Shown: piece by piece, positions 23,501 to 38,500 of the stretch | Layout: each line of letters begins with the position of its first letter | Numbering within the stretch: position 1 is the first letter of the stretch | Assembly (NCBI GenBank): GCA_019096065.1 | Contig: JAGUCH010000001.1 | Location: 12,772,001 to 12,836,000 of the forward strand | DNA from: Paracyclopina nana | Taxonomy: Eukaryota; Arthropoda; Copepoda; Cyclopoida; Cyclopettidae | Length of the DNA stretch: 64,000 bases | Direction: 5' to 3' | The notes under the pieces: model-generated | Told to the model about the DNA's origin: nothing | The model's database searches: none | Seen by the model: the letters and a program-made list of their open reading frames with translations, nothing else | Program-made: the position numbers and the translations under genes

Positions 23501-26500
23501 GATGTCTCTGCCAAGGAGGCCCTGCTGCGATGGGCCCAGAAGACTACGCATCGCTACCCCGGTGTCAAAGTGGACAACTTCACCTCCTCGTGGAGAGATG
23601 GATATGCATTCAACGCCATCATCCACAGGAATAGGCCTGACTTGGTCGACTGGAAGAAGTTGGATAGGCGACAAGTCAGAGAGAGGATTGACCTAGCATT
23701 CCATGTTATGGAGAAGGAGTATGGAGTGACGCGACTTCTCGATCCAGAAGGTAAAAAATTTGCACGAGGCTTGAAGATTACTATTATTGTATTTGACTTC
23801 CGCCCTCCGCCAATCCTTTATATGATGATGCACTTTGGTCATCTTGCTAGCAGAAATTCTTCCTGCTTTTCGTCTTCATTTTTATTGCCATCTATTGAAA
23901 ACAGCTGAGCCTCGAAATGTAGCAACACTCGCTTAGCAGCAGCACCTACAGCTCCAGGTGAACCTACGCGATTGCCATATGAGAGCAACTTTCATTTTCC
24001 AAAGGGTTGCTGCCCTCTGGCTAGGAAAATGAAGCCTTCCCCGTGATTATTTGGTGCATTTCTCTCGCTTTGCATTAGCAAAACTTTTGTAGTTTCTCGC
24101 TTGTTTGCTAGTTCTGGCCATATCTTATGTCACGTGTGTGCCTGATAAATTCCACCTGCTTATGAAGCAGCAAGCTACTCCCAATTTTAAGAAGCGCAAC
24201 ATGTGCGCCCAAACTTGGATAGGCGCATTCAAGGTCTCATCGCCTCTGCTGCTGCAAATGTTGGCTGTTGTTACCATTTTTTAGCAATTTCACTTACAGA
24301 TGGCCTTTTTAAATATCCGCCCACGAGCTGCTCTTTTGGTACCACGGATGAAGTCATGCTTAGTACACTTGGGTTGATGACGTCATACTAAAGATTTTCT
24401 ATTGCCGATGACTGCATCAGCAGCTTTTTTGGGCAAGCAGCCATTTGGGCGGCTCTTCTTGCATAATTCCATCTTTGGCCAGCTTTGCTAACTTTGCCGC
24501 TTCTTATTGCACCAACTCAGATTGATGGGTGGGTTCTAAAATGCCTCTTTATTTTCTGAAGCTTACTTAGGGTCTAATTCTTGTCAGATGTTCTGATAGA
24601 ATCAGCTTTGAAATCGGCAAAATGACATCATCAGACCAAAACTTGGGTTCCATCTTTATTTTCTGGCTGCTAAAATTTTTCGTATTTTGCCTTTCAGATG
24701 TTGATACCCCCGAACCAGACGAGAAGTCCATCATTACATACGTATCCCAACTCTATGATGTGTTCCCAGAACCCCCACCTGGTCACCCTCTGTTCGATGT
24801 CGAAGCACAAAAACGCCTGCAACAGTTCCGAGATCTCGCCAGCTCATTACACCAATGGATCAAGGAACAGATCGTCGTCATGCAAGTGCGTGTCTTGAGC
24901 CAGATGGTATTTTTCATATATTATAATAGTAATCATGATTGATTCTCTATAGGACCGCAATTTCCCAAATACGCTGATTGAAATGAAACGCCTCGCCGAG
25001 GAATCGCAGCGATTCCGAGTCGACGAAGTACCCCCGAGGCTGCACGAAAAGGAGCGAGTAGCTCATGCTTTTCGAGATATCGAAAAGCAACTTCGCGAGT
25101 CCGGCGAACAAATTGACCGTGACCTCCATCCGGAGAGCCTCGATCGTAGCTGGAACCAGCTAATGATGGTCTACAAGGAGCGAGACCAAATGATCCACGA
25201 GGAAATAGCACGTTTGGAAAAGCTGCAAAAGCTCGCTGAAAAGGTCCACCAGGAGGCCAAAGTCACCGATTCCAAGCTTGATGACATCGAGGCTTGGATC
25301 GAAGAGGAGGCCAAGCGCGTGGATCATCTCCATCCGAAGGACGCGAAGAACAACTGCGACCAAATTGAACGCGAGCTCCAGCGCATTGATGAGGAAGTCA
25401 TCAAGCAAATGTTCAATGATGTTAAGATTCTCCGGGACAATCGTTACAGTCAAGCCAACGAGCTGCACAGGAGGTACTATTGTGATATGGTCAATTTTTA
25501 TTTATGAGCTATCTGCTTTGAATGGGGTTCTTTGATTAGCAAAATGAGATGCATGGCATATTTTGATAATATTTTCTGCCCGCAGAGTACAACAGGTCCA
25601 TGAAAAGTGGGTGAACATTCGCACTTTGCTGCAAACTAAGCTGATCAATATTTTGAATATTCATACCAACCCTGACTTCAAGTTTTTGGCTGAATGTACC
25701 GAATGGGTTCACCAAAAGCTGGTAAGTGACGCTGAGCATCTAATCTAATATCGTTCTTTTTACTAACAAACTAGGGTCCGGCGCATACAAGATCGATGGG
25801 TTCTTGCTCTCAATAAGCTACCAGCCAAAGAAAGTCATGTTTTGTCCATCACTAACACAAAGTCAACTAGAACAGTGATAGAAATGCGCTCGATAGATAC
25901 TAACAAGGACTTCCTGCTCCTCGAAGAGTGCATGGAGTTTGTTCGCAGACATTTGGTGAGTGGTCCTTGTTTGGACTCACACAACCTCCAACATTGCACC
26001 GCATGCCAATCCTTCTTCGTGTTTATTTTAGTAGTAGATTACCTTTTCTTCTCAGTGGCATTTCTATCAAAGTAATTAGCTCAAGTTTTGACGATACCTT
26101 TTTCATTGTAGAAACAAGTTAAGGAAGCTGATTATGGCACTGATGTTCAAACCATAAAGGCTGAATATGAGCGTCATCAAAAGGAGCACAAAGTCATTGA
26201 TCAATTCCAAGGAAATGTTGAGAAATGCCGGGAGGCCGAGGTCCGCTTCCACGGCGAGGAGCTCAAAATTTACGGGGAGCGGATGACCATTCTTCAAAAG
26301 GCTTACAACGAGTTGCTCGTTCTGTCCAACAAAAGGGTGTCCGACTTGCACACGCTGCATGACTTCATTTCATCGGCTCACTCTGAACTCACTTGGCTCA
26401 ATGAAAAAGAGGAGATTGAGTCCAACCGCGACTGGGCAGACAAAAACCTTAATCTTCATGACGTGGAACGCTACAATGAAATGCTCATGGCTGAGCTCGA

Positions 26501-29500
26501 AAGCCGTGAGTCTCATTTCAGCTCCGTCCAGGATCGTGGAGAATCCTTGATCATTGCCCGGCATCCAGCCTCTGCTGTGATTGAGGCTCACATGACAACA
26601 ATGCAATCGAAATGGGCATGGTTACTTCAGCTATCTCTCTGTCTTGAGACTCATTTAAGGTAGCATTTTCTTGATTCAAAAGGATCAAGCGTATTGAACT
26701 AATTATCATGATTTTGTAGGCATGCTTCCACTTCCTCGCAATTCTTTGGGGAATGCGATGTTGCTGAAAAGTGGATGAAAGAAAGAGAGGATCAGCTCAA
26801 CTCCCATTTTGCCCAATCTGACTTCAAGTTAGATGAGGGTGAAACTTTGCTCAAGGAAATGCAGCAATTGCGTGATGAACTGTCCCAGTATGAAGATGAG
26901 GTGCAACGCCTTATTGAAACAGCTGGAGAAATTGTGCCTTTGCGGGCTCGCCGTGAAAGACTTCGACAGCCTGTTGAGGCTGTAGCCATATGCAAGTACC
27001 AGAACTCTGAGGTAAACATGTCTTGAATGAGCAATTAATGCGAATCAATTCACCTCAATTCTATATTTCAGATTTCAATCCAAAAAGATGAGGTTTGCAC
27101 GATCAAGGACAACTCCAACAAGTTGAAATGGAAGGTTACAACCTCCAGAGGCCAATCAGGTGAAGCGCCTGGTGTCGTTTTCTTGCTCACTCCCCCTGAC
27201 CAAGAAGCAATCGAAACTGCCGAGAAGCTTAAGCGCCATTACGACAGAGTCATTACTCTCTGGCAGAAAAAGCACCTGCGAATGCGTCAAAACATGATCT
27301 TTGCCACTATCAAGGTGGTCAAGTCTTGGGATTTCCAGCAATACATGTCCATGGAAAAAGAGCAACGCATTGCTATTCGCCGAGCTCTGAATGAGGACTC
27401 AGAGAAGCTTATACAAGAAGGGGAGCCAAATGATCCTCAATTAAAGCGACTTCAGCGGGAAATTGATGAAGTCAACCGTCTCTTTGATGAATGGGAACGA
27501 AGGGCTGCTCTTGAAGAGGAGCGACGCAACGCTGCCAAAGCATTTAATGACAGGTAATATCACCTTATTTAAAGCACTTTTTTAATACATTTACAAACCC
27601 TTTTTTACAGATGCACTAACTTGGAAATGACACTGAGCGAATACGAAAAGCACATTATCAAGGTGTGCAAAGCTCCTCTGCCAAGAGATGTTGAAAACCT
27701 TCAGGGTCTCGTCGTCTCTCATAAGCAATTTGAGTCCGATGTCCAGAGCCATGAACCCGAAGTCAACCAGGTGAAGAATCTATTTGAGGAAATCCCTCAA
27801 AAGACGCAAAAGGAACAAGCCAAATTAGAAAAGGTTCTTGACCAATGGGATAGAATATGGTCATTTTCTTCCTTCTACGTTGAACGTCTGAAGACAGTTG
27901 AGGTTACCCTAACCGGTCTCGAAGAAGTTACTACTGTTGTGAATGAGTTTGAAATGAAATTGGCATCATACGATAGCATGCCAAGCGACATGGAGAATCT
28001 CAGGAAAGCTCACGATGATCTTATGACGCTTGAGGCCGAAATTCAAGACAAACAGGTAATAGTATTTTACTTGCTGCTTTTCGGGACTGAGAAGGTAAGT
28101 AAAAATTGCCCTAGGTGAGTAAATGAAACCAAGCCGAATCTTGAACCGAGCAAAGCGAGGGGAATAGTGAGGCGAGGTTTTATTTTACTCACCGAGGGCA
28201 ATATTTACGTTACCTTCGAAGTCCCGAGAAGCAGCAAGTCAAATTTTATTAACTGTGACCAAAGACTGTGACCAATTTTCCGAGCGAAATGAACTTGCCG
28301 GAATGCCATGTTGTGACGTCACGGGGTTTGCAAAAAGCTGACACGATCGGCAAAGTGAATTTACTCGCGAGTAAAACCGGTTACAGTTAGTAAAATATTT
28401 TATTTTGCTACCTATTCACTTTTCATTAATTTTCCTTTCATCAGGCCTTGATTGATCAACTTTGTGAGGATGTAAAACATGTTCGTCCTGCCGTGGAAAA
28501 AACACGTCCAAACACTCCCAAGAACCCTGATGTGGATCGACTCGAAGAGGACGTGAACAGGTTGAATAAACGTTGGGGCAACTGCTGCATGCAGGTTGTT
28601 GAGAGGTTGCGATCTTGCGAGGCTGCCTGTGAGCTCCTGGAGAAGTACAACATGTCTTACCAGAGTGAAAGCAACTGGATGGACGAGTTGGATTCAAAGC
28701 TTAGGAATCTGGAAGAGTTAGAAGCTGCTAGAGCGAAGGAGGCTTGGGAAAAGCATGTGGTAAGTAGATTTTTTGATATTTTCTCAGATGGAGGGGGCCC
28801 ATGTTTTGATAGGTCTTTAAAAGATTGCTTTGTAAGGTTGGGAGATTTGTCAAAAATTTCAAATGCCGCCCTCCCTATTATCAGTATTATGCTATTGTGA
28901 AGTTATGCCGATTTGTTCATGAGATATCAAATGTGCGATGGGTAACCTTACCTACCCTCTCGCCCACGCTCTTTTAACCATTGAGAGATTTAATTTTGAT
29001 GTCCGTAATGGATGCATCCAGGCTAAGTACACTTTTTTTTATTTTCTCGTTGATTCATGTTTATGGTGGAGGAAAAAAGTTTGTGGTTATGGGTGAACCA
29101 AAATGTGCTTATAACCGTTTAAGTGATGGTCTTCTAATGCTTTTCATATTTTTCCTTGCTTAATGTCGCGTTCGTTTCCTGAATTTCAGACCCTCTATGA
29201 TGAGGCGAAAAGCCACAAAAACACGATAGAAGAAATTAACTCACTTGGCTGCCAAATCATTCTCGAGGCCAAGGTACTAGAGATAATAATAGTAAATGGC
29301 ATGGATGAGTTTTGTTTTGGGAGCTTAATTTGTTATTTTTTGTTTATTAGTTTGGCTCTCTTTATATGGGAGGCATATGCAGAGCCAAAGATGCAAATTC
29401 ATGCGTTCTTAGCCTCGAATTAGCTGACGTAAGCAGTACTCCCATATTAAGAGCGATTTTTGCATTCTTAAATATACATGTTTACCCTTGTGTTACAAAG

Positions 29501-32500
29501 GCTTTTAAGGATCAGCTGTTTTTGCTTTATTGTAAGTGGTTTTTTTCTACTCTTTGTTTGCATGCTGTATTTTCACCCTAAACTTATGATGCTTACCTAC
29601 TAACTTTTTCTGAATTTTACTTTCACTCAATTAATGAACGGTTATCATCAACGTATAGATATTTGAGAAAAAGCTTCCATCAAGCCAAGAAGACTTGTCA
29701 TTGTCGTCGTCATCGTCGTCGTCACAACACACGACTGCCATCTCTGCTCAAGAAAACTACCCAACTATAGAGGATATTGTCACTAGTCAACTAGATGATT
29801 TCAATTGTCGGTACAAGAAACTAGCAACCCTTTTGCTAGAAGGGCTTCAAAGCTGCGCTTTGGTCTGTGATCCTGAGGAAAATACGAGGCCAGATATAAA
29901 GGTGGGTGGAAATAGTTTAATCTGGGTTTATCTTGTAAAACCTGTCTGACTTTGCTGTGCTTCGTCCGTGGCGCGTTTTATTGGGGTGAGTCAAAAATGA
30001 TGACATCATATTTGCACTCGCTATTGAATAGAATGGAAAATTGAGATGTATAGAGCGAGTAATGAGTGTTGTACCTTTTTAAGTCTACGCCTCCTCAGCA
30101 ATTACGTCAATTATAGCCTCAATCCAGGGCAGCTATAGCAATAAAAAAACCTTCAATGTGGCAGTCAGCAGTTTCTGGAATGGAAATATTATCAATGTCT
30201 TTTCGCCCACTACAAGATAAATTATCGAAAGAGCAAGGCTTATCGCGTGTCATAATTCAACCAGACGTTGTTCTTCCTCTCGTTTTAGTTACCAAGCACA
30301 TTTTTGCCCATTCATTTTACTGCTGCATTTAGACATAATGGCCAGTTTACACCTGCTGTCAAATAGGCTATAGGAAAAAAATCCACTCTTATCTTTGGAG
30401 CTTCTGTATAATGGGCTTGTCCTCAGCTACCACTAAGCTACACTAAGCTCATGCAACCACATAGTGAGCTATGGTGCAAGGATGATGTCACCATCTTCAC
30501 TGCTGCTTCTAAGGCATGCAGCCAATTTTTTTCGTTTATATTTCGTGTCAAGCTTATACAGCAGTATTTGATTTGCGTGGGCTTCTTCTTCAGCAGCAAT
30601 GGGCTTAACACCCAAGCAGCTCCAGATTTTTTGCCGCGTTGCAAAGATGGAAAATCACTGCCGTCTTGAGTTTTCTAGAAAAATCTCTCGCACACACATG
30701 TTGCGCCTGATATTGTACTTGGGTCGTTTTTTCCGTAGGTTTAGATGCTATCATTCGACATTTTAAGACGTGAGTGGGTAAACTCGAGTACGGTCCTCTA
30801 GCAATCTTACGAGCATATGTTAAGCGTTTATTTATGGCCTCGAACTGATCGTTTGTTCGCTCCTGCAGCTGAGGCTGATGGGAGGAGGATCTTAAAAACC
30901 CATTCGCTAGTTGCTTCGATCCGTATTTGGACATCGTACAAGCGCCATTTGCTGCCTTGGAGAATTCGTGATCGATTGCTAGAAGTAATCGCGTGTGTTG
31001 ACCTCATTATTCGCGGCTATGATCAAAATTGATGGCAGTGCCGCCCTCTTTCTCCTCCTACTCCTCATTTGACTTCCAAGGATCTGACTAATGAAAAACC
31101 CTTAAATATCCACTGCCACACCTACAAGTCTTGGAAAATTATCATCCGTTCTATTCAAAAACGCCTTCTTCTTCCAAGGAGAGCAAAAGTTTTTCACTTA
31201 TGCAGCTCTTGGAAATTAGCGGCTATATTCAAGCTAACTTTTCTCCTATCATTTTCTGTCTATCTCGCTTCCCACACAAGTGGGCTTTAGAAATTACCAC
31301 TTGCTGATGAAAAAAGGCGGTCCAGGGGTCGGTCTTTTTGTCTTAGGGTCTTTTTTGCTGTTAGCAGCTGCTTTCTTGCTGCGAATTGGTCCAATTTGAT
31401 GATATGGCGCGCTGCGCGCCTACTCCTCAGGCCAAGAATGAGCAGTAAGGAAGTATGAGTCATACCTTTGGACTTGATCTTAGGACCTGCCAGACTCCCT
31501 TATAATGCACACACGCTTCTAGGTGCTTGAGGCGGGAGCTACCAAAGCTCGTATTTTTTTACTATTTTCCAACAATTCAGGGGTACAAATTGCCCACATT
31601 TATAAACAGTCCAATTTTTCGGAGCCCCTAAGTAAATTGAAATTCAAAAAAGGTCCCAATAAGTCAAAGATATGGGTAGGAGAACGATCTGTATGCGCAC
31701 CTGTTGAGGGTCGCGATGATGGTGGCGCAGGGCACTCCGAGCATCCGGCGACTAGCTGCGTTCCGTCCTCTACCACCTCAGTTACTGGACGACATTGGTG
31801 GGTACACAGTGCTTTGTGACTGCGATGCATCATCTCTCGCATGATAGACAGTTTGCAAAATGTAGAGCTGTAGCGTTCAAGTCACCCACGTAGCCACAGC
31901 AAAGTCAGTTAATCATCGCAGTGAGTGATTCGCTAATTCGAAGTCATTTCAGCTCTATTTGGCTGCGGCCCTCGTTGCTCCTTTGGCAGCCATACATACG
32001 TTTCATCAATTTGTCAAGAATAACGACCAGGCCTTGAAGCTTCAAGAACAAGTATCGCACTCAGAGAAGGCTAAAACGCGTTGTGGAGCGCCATCAAATG
32101 ACAGAGTGACAGCTTACGCTAAAGCCAATCAAGTTGAAGACTCTGTTGGGCATTCGCATACATTTCCAGCTGTTCATGAAGAGTTGTCACTTTCGGCAAA
32201 TACCGACGGCTCTTCTGCTATTGCTGGAATAGTAAAGCTCTCAAAGGCGTCGGAATTACCTTTATTAGACTCTCTTCTCGCTGCTAGCGGTGGATTTGGT
32301 CCTCCAACCGAAGCTAAGCAACCATCTCAGCCACTTGCCACCCCTCGTAGCCCACATCCCGCAAATCCTGATCGATCTTCAGCTTATCTCTGCCAGGTTG
32401 TTGAAAACTCTCAAGACAATTCGACCATTCCTTCTCTGATTAGCGATCACGCGTCAGATCAAGGCAACGAGTCAGAGCCGTCAAGCTATAAGCAGCCTGC

Positions 32501-35500
32501 TATTGATAGCTCAAAGAAGAACCCTGAAATTCCAATTAGACAACGAGCCATTGCCACCTCTGAACCGGCAAATATTTCTTCTCTCGACAATACAGAAGCA
32601 AACCAACTCTTCACTAGCTCAGTTCAAGAAGCCTTATCAGGTCCCGAGCAAGAGCAACAACACTCCCAGCCTAATAAGGATAATCAGGACGAAGAAAAGG
32701 ATGCTGAAACTGACCCTAATGAAGTCGATGTGTGTAATCAAACAATCTCAACTGAACCAGATGCATGCATTGAAGCTGACGAGGAGTCATTAATTACCAC
32801 TGCTCAAAGCAGCCTTACTTCCATTCACAACCAAACATCATCCATTTTGCAAGACAATCAACCTGAAGCCCTTGAGTCAACTGATTTTCAGCCCATTCAT
32901 AGTAGCTCAGCCACCCTTTCAGAATATCATAAAGAAGCGCTACTCGATCAGTCTGTTGACGTACCTGGCGAGAATCAGTATCCTGTAACGTCAAGCGAAC
33001 CTAAATACCAAGCAGACAAGTCCAGCCTAGAAGAAAATTCTGAGTCACTTGAGGTATCAGGAAATTCCACTTGGGCTTCGACAGCACTAAAAGCATCTGC
33101 GGTCGCAGTAGCAGGAATTGCTGCTTCTGGAGTCGTTATAACAGCTTTGGGAGTATCGGCCGCTGCTGCTGCGGGGGGAAGTGCAGCTTCTGCTATAGCT
33201 GGCTCTATTGCCACAGCCTCAGCCTCTGGAATTTCTTCTACTGGTATTGCAGCTGCTTCAACTGCTGCTGCTGCTGTCATAGCCAGATCTGCTGCGTCAG
33301 GAGAACAAACACGGCTGCCTGAGGTAGAAGAAGATTTAGCAGAAGAATCAAGTGACCACGAGCAAAAGGTCGACTCATCATCATCGTCTTTTGAACACCA
33401 TTTATTCGACCTAGAGCGCCGGAACTTGGAACCTCGTGACGTGAGCATTGCCAATGAGGTGGACAACAATAACATCTGCATCAATTTGACGTAAGTTTTG
33501 CCTGCAACCTATGATAATGTTATTGTATATGCATAGATTTTGTGTACACACGATATCACGCGTGGGTGAAAATTCGCCTTGAGTCCTGAGTGACATAATC
33601 AAGTTCTCTGCTGAGGTTACAGCTATCCATAATTTCCCTATCCTTGTTGATCTGTATCTGGCTCTAGGCAAGGCCGATTAAAGAGAAACGGACAATTTCG
33701 GGCAAAAAGAGATACTTTGTCCGTAGGGCGTGTCACCTTTTTTATTTTGCTGAGCAGACCATTATTTTGTGAGTAGAATCACATAGTTCAGCTCATGTAT
33801 GGTAATGTTTGGATGGGGAAATACTCTGTAGTGTGACTTCGTCATGTCTATTTAGGCGGCATTTCAGGTCACGCCTGGCAACCACATTTTTGAATATTTG
33901 TTTGGCACCAGGACGTGTTTGTTCGCATTTGCTGGCAGTAGCTCTTCATCTGTAGGCCCCATGCGATTCATATCTACTAGCAGATGCACCACAAAAATTG
34001 CACTTGGCCCCCATGGTCTTGTAATTTTCACAGCTTCAGAGGTCAAGTAAAAGTTCAGTGCCAAGGCGTGTCCTGTTTTGCATTTGAAAGACAACCGGGT
34101 CTAATGGTTGATTTGGCACCCACTCATTTTGCGCCCAAGTTTTTGCGCAAAAAAAGTTACCGCTGCGACAGTTAAACATTGTGGCATGATTAAATGCTCT
34201 TTCATAGCAACCTGAGCTTGAATTAATGCAGACTGACATCATTGATGTCTGTAGTTCAGTTTTTAAGTCGTGTGGGCTGCAAGGTGCTTTTCCATAACGG
34301 GAGAACCATTGTATTGCAACCGTACCTAGCTTGAGCATTAGTATCGGCTGAGAAAAGATTGATGGTTTGTGAACGGGGCAAGAATTTGCAAAGTCAAATC
34401 GCCTTCTTTCACTCCTGTTGTAGCAGTGGAAGAAAGATGTACTCTGTCATAAAAGGAGCTAGACTTGTATCCACTTGCACCAGCCATGTGTGTTCAAATC
34501 TCGACGGATGGCCTATTTTGGACATGCTCAGAAAATTCGTTGATGCAAGAAGGAAATCTTCTAGGAATGACTTGGCACTTGAGTTGCAATTTTATGTCAA
34601 TATACCTATTTGCATCCTACCTTTCATCTGAAAGATTGGCTACATCCTACGCAAATTCACTTTTTCGCTTGTGGCTTAAAAAAAAAGATGGCTATTATCG
34701 CTAATGCCTTTTTGGCGTTTTCTTTTCTTTTGATAATAACCGCGTTCTTCCTATACTATTGTTGGCTGTCATTGCTCTAGCTAGCTGCTGCTTATCATCA
34801 ATTCAGCTTCAAGGATAAAACTTTGAGTTTGTCAGCTGTTTAGAAATCCTAGAAATAGTTAGTTGCTGCTGATAATGATGGGGTTCGTCCTACGCGTTTA
34901 TTGCAGCTTCAAAGGGGAAGGTGAACTACTCAACGAGGGGTCCGAGCAATGTGATTACAAATCTGGTATTGCAACACCTCGGGACCTGAGTATCATTAAA
35001 AAATGAAAAGGCTTGCTTTACCTTACGTATTCAAGACGGTAGCTTGACAAATCAACTTGTATTAATTTGACCTGATGTGTGGAAAACCTGTTTCCCATAC
35101 GATATTTTGAGAAGTGCATTTTTTGGCCAGCCACGCACTCCTTCCTAATTTGGTGTAAACTCAAGCTCAACCGGGAAGGTGATCCTTAATGAGGTTTTGC
35201 CAGAGTTGACTTTGTCGGGCTAAAATGTCAGCTTCTTTGCAGAGGTGTCCACCCAAATATGGAGAATTTCTGAGCACACTTTTTATTCTTTATCCTGTTG
35301 CTGACTTGGTCAACAGGTGTCATATCTTTCGTGACTAGCGCTCAAGGCGAAGCCCTCAAAATCCCATGACTCATCAGATTGAAAAATGCGAACGGGCCAT
35401 AATAATCTGTAGGCTGACGCTGCGGCGGCGGAAGTATGAATTATGCTTGCCTCCTTCTCATTATTAATAGGCTAAGCAATAATTTCAACCCCGTCATTCT

Positions 35501-38500
35501 AGAAGCCTTGTCTGGCTAATTGGCTGACAGATAAGCAATGTTAGAATTATCCAATCTTATCGCCTCGGAGCTGATAAAATCCACTCCGGCTATTTTGGGG
35601 CCAGATTGACGAAAAGTCTATGCGCTGGAATTTGCTGTATGGGTCGATGTCAGAGCAGCAGACTGAGGGAGTTGGGCTTGTTTCCATATCAAGCAACTTC
35701 TTCTTCAGTTGTTCCACCCACTCGCGAGTTACTTTTTGGGGCACAATACAGGCCAAAAAACAGGTGCAAAGCCAAAGTCACGTCATCGTTGGAGCTGCTG
35801 CACTAGGACTACGTAGTAGTTATGGTCCGCCACTGCTGACATCACTTTTTTCTGCCTTATGCTCTTGCGAGCGAGTGTGTGTGCAAAATCTATGTTTGGA
35901 CCTACGTGACGAATTCGAGATTATTATTTCTTCATTTCTGTTTTTTACTGCTCCAACAGGGATGGCCACCAGCCACGGCTTGAAGACGACGTCGACGCAG
36001 ATGAGGTGCAATCTGTAGAGGTGCCTGAAGAACCAAGCTTACTCAGAGCAGCAGTCAGTGACGACGACGAAGACCAGACAGACCGATCTTCCTTCGTGTT
36101 GGACAATAGGCTGCAGCAACTTCTTGCCACATCAAAGCCAGTTGACACTGATGGCAATTTCATTGTTGCCTATCAAACAGAGCAATTTTCAGAAGGGTCA
36201 ATTGACGCAGACCCAGAGGTAAGAATGAGTGAGTTAGTTAGTGGTTCCGCACTCGTTGCGGCCATTCGCAACGGCCAAATCAAAGACGAAGCCTCGCTTT
36301 TCGATGCCTATAGTAAAGGCCTGCTAAAAGACAATGCCAGCGAGGCTTCGAGCTCTGCCGATGGAATAACTTTGTGTGATTCTCTGAGGAAGGGGTTGGT
36401 GGATTCCAGATCAGGAAAAGTTACCGATAGGTTTTCGGGGAAAAGTGTGAAAATTTCAGACGCTATCAAACGCGGCCTCATTGATCCCACGCGATTAGAG
36501 ATTTTTGACCCCACCTCTCAAGTGAAAGTCACTCTTTCCGAAGCCTTAGCGAAGAACATCATCGACGAATCTACTGGAAAATACAACAAGCAGACCAGCC
36601 TCGCAGAGGCCCTCAAGAAGAACTTCATCTACAACCCGATGACGCTCAAGGAATGTGATGACAATGAGCTTATGGCAGGCAACGGCGGCGTAAAAGACCC
36701 AATCTCACTCAAAGCGCTCAGCCTCTTGGAGGCCGTTGGCAAAGGCGTCCTTGATGCAAATCTCAAATCGGTTAAAGATGTGGCAGCTGGTGCATATGTC
36801 AGCCTTGCTCACGCGCTAGCGCAAAAAATTATTTCCGCGAGCAGTGGCCAGTTTACTGACACAGCCACCAATGAAGTAATGAGCATGCAAGAAGCAGTTA
36901 AAAGGGGACATTTGACGACAGTCACTCAAAAGTCCATTTTTGAGATAGAGGGAATCAAGAATCAGGCCACCGGGGATTACATCAGCTTTAACAAAGCATT
37001 GGAATGTGGTGTGATTGACAAAGTCACCGGAAAGTTTGTCGAGTCCAAAACCAAGCACAAGATCAGTTTTTCCGAAGCTACTGACAAGGGCCTCATCCAG
37101 CCACAGTTATTGGAAATGCTGCGAAAGACCATTGGGATCTACAGCGCTGACAAGAAGCGTGAGTTGTCCCTTTTAGAAGCGGTCTCCGAGGGGCTTGTGG
37201 ATCCCCACAGCGGGCTGCTCATTAACACTGCCACCACCAACACCGTTCCTATGGACAAGGCCCTTCAACTTCAACTCATTTCACCTATGGGAGTGGCAGT
37301 TTTGAAGAGTCTTCTCAACATTACCGTCACCACAGCCACGGTGACTCAAACCGTCAAGCGGTACATCCAAGTATCTTCAGCTGAAAAGGACAGTGGTACC
37401 ATCACTTTTGCGGACGCCATGAGAAGAGGCCTCATTGATGATGCAACAGGAATTTTTACCCATCCGGATACTGGCAAAGAATTGCTTCTCGACGAGGCCA
37501 TTCACTTGGGCTTGTTGAAGCTGAGCCCATCCACTTCCTTGAAAGCTTCACCTGTAGCTTCGTCCGAGGCTCGAAAAAGCCCTGAGAAGGCGCTACGAGC
37601 TAGGTCACCTGAAAAAGACCGAGTTAACCAAAAGCGGACCATCAAAGTGAGCAATGCTGTACGGAAGGATTCTGCGGTTGAGTCTCTTCACACTGCTTTT
37701 GAAAGCAAGTCTTCGTCCGAGCTCCGTGCCGCGGAATCAACTGTCAATAGTGAAAGTATCTCAAAATCTCATAATGCTACTTCTAACTCTCAAAATGGAC
37801 ACCCAAGATCTTCTTCAATGGAAACCAAGTCATCATCGTCGTCGTCTAAAGTATCTGTGCAAGCCAAGTCGTCGTCTTTGACTCGTCGTAATTCTTCTCG
37901 AACATCTGCGACGGTTGATCAGGACGGATTTAAGCGAATTCCCATTGTAATCGTTGGAGGAGGATTGCAGAGCCACAGCAACAAAAGTACCCCTAATTCA
38001 CCCACAAAGAGCTCTCAAGCCTCGCCAACGTTTACCAGCCAGAAATCGCAGCCGAGCACAGTTGTCGATGTCCCAGAAATGCCAGCATGCGGATACACAC
38101 TCAAGGAGGCAATTGATTTTCGTCTCTTTGACCCAAGCACCGGTTTATATCAAAATGACGTTCCTTTTGGGAATGCCGTAGCCCAGGGTTTTATCAACGT
38201 CTCTTCTGCCACAGTTGCCACCACTGATGACAATGGCAAAGGTGTGACTCTTACCATGAAGAAAGCCTTGGAATCTGGCATCGTGACTAATGATGGCCAG
38301 TATAATGATGGGAGGAAGTTGATTTCAATGCACGATGCCATCATGAATGGAAAAATTTGGCACGTTTGGAAGTCCTCTGCTCAAAGAGCCAAAGAAGCAA
38401 AGGCTGCCGAAAAAAGAAAAGCTGCCGCTCCTCCACAGCCACAGCCAAGGAAAAAGTCGGAGGCTGACATGGTGGAGATTTTCAGAGGTATCTCCTACAA

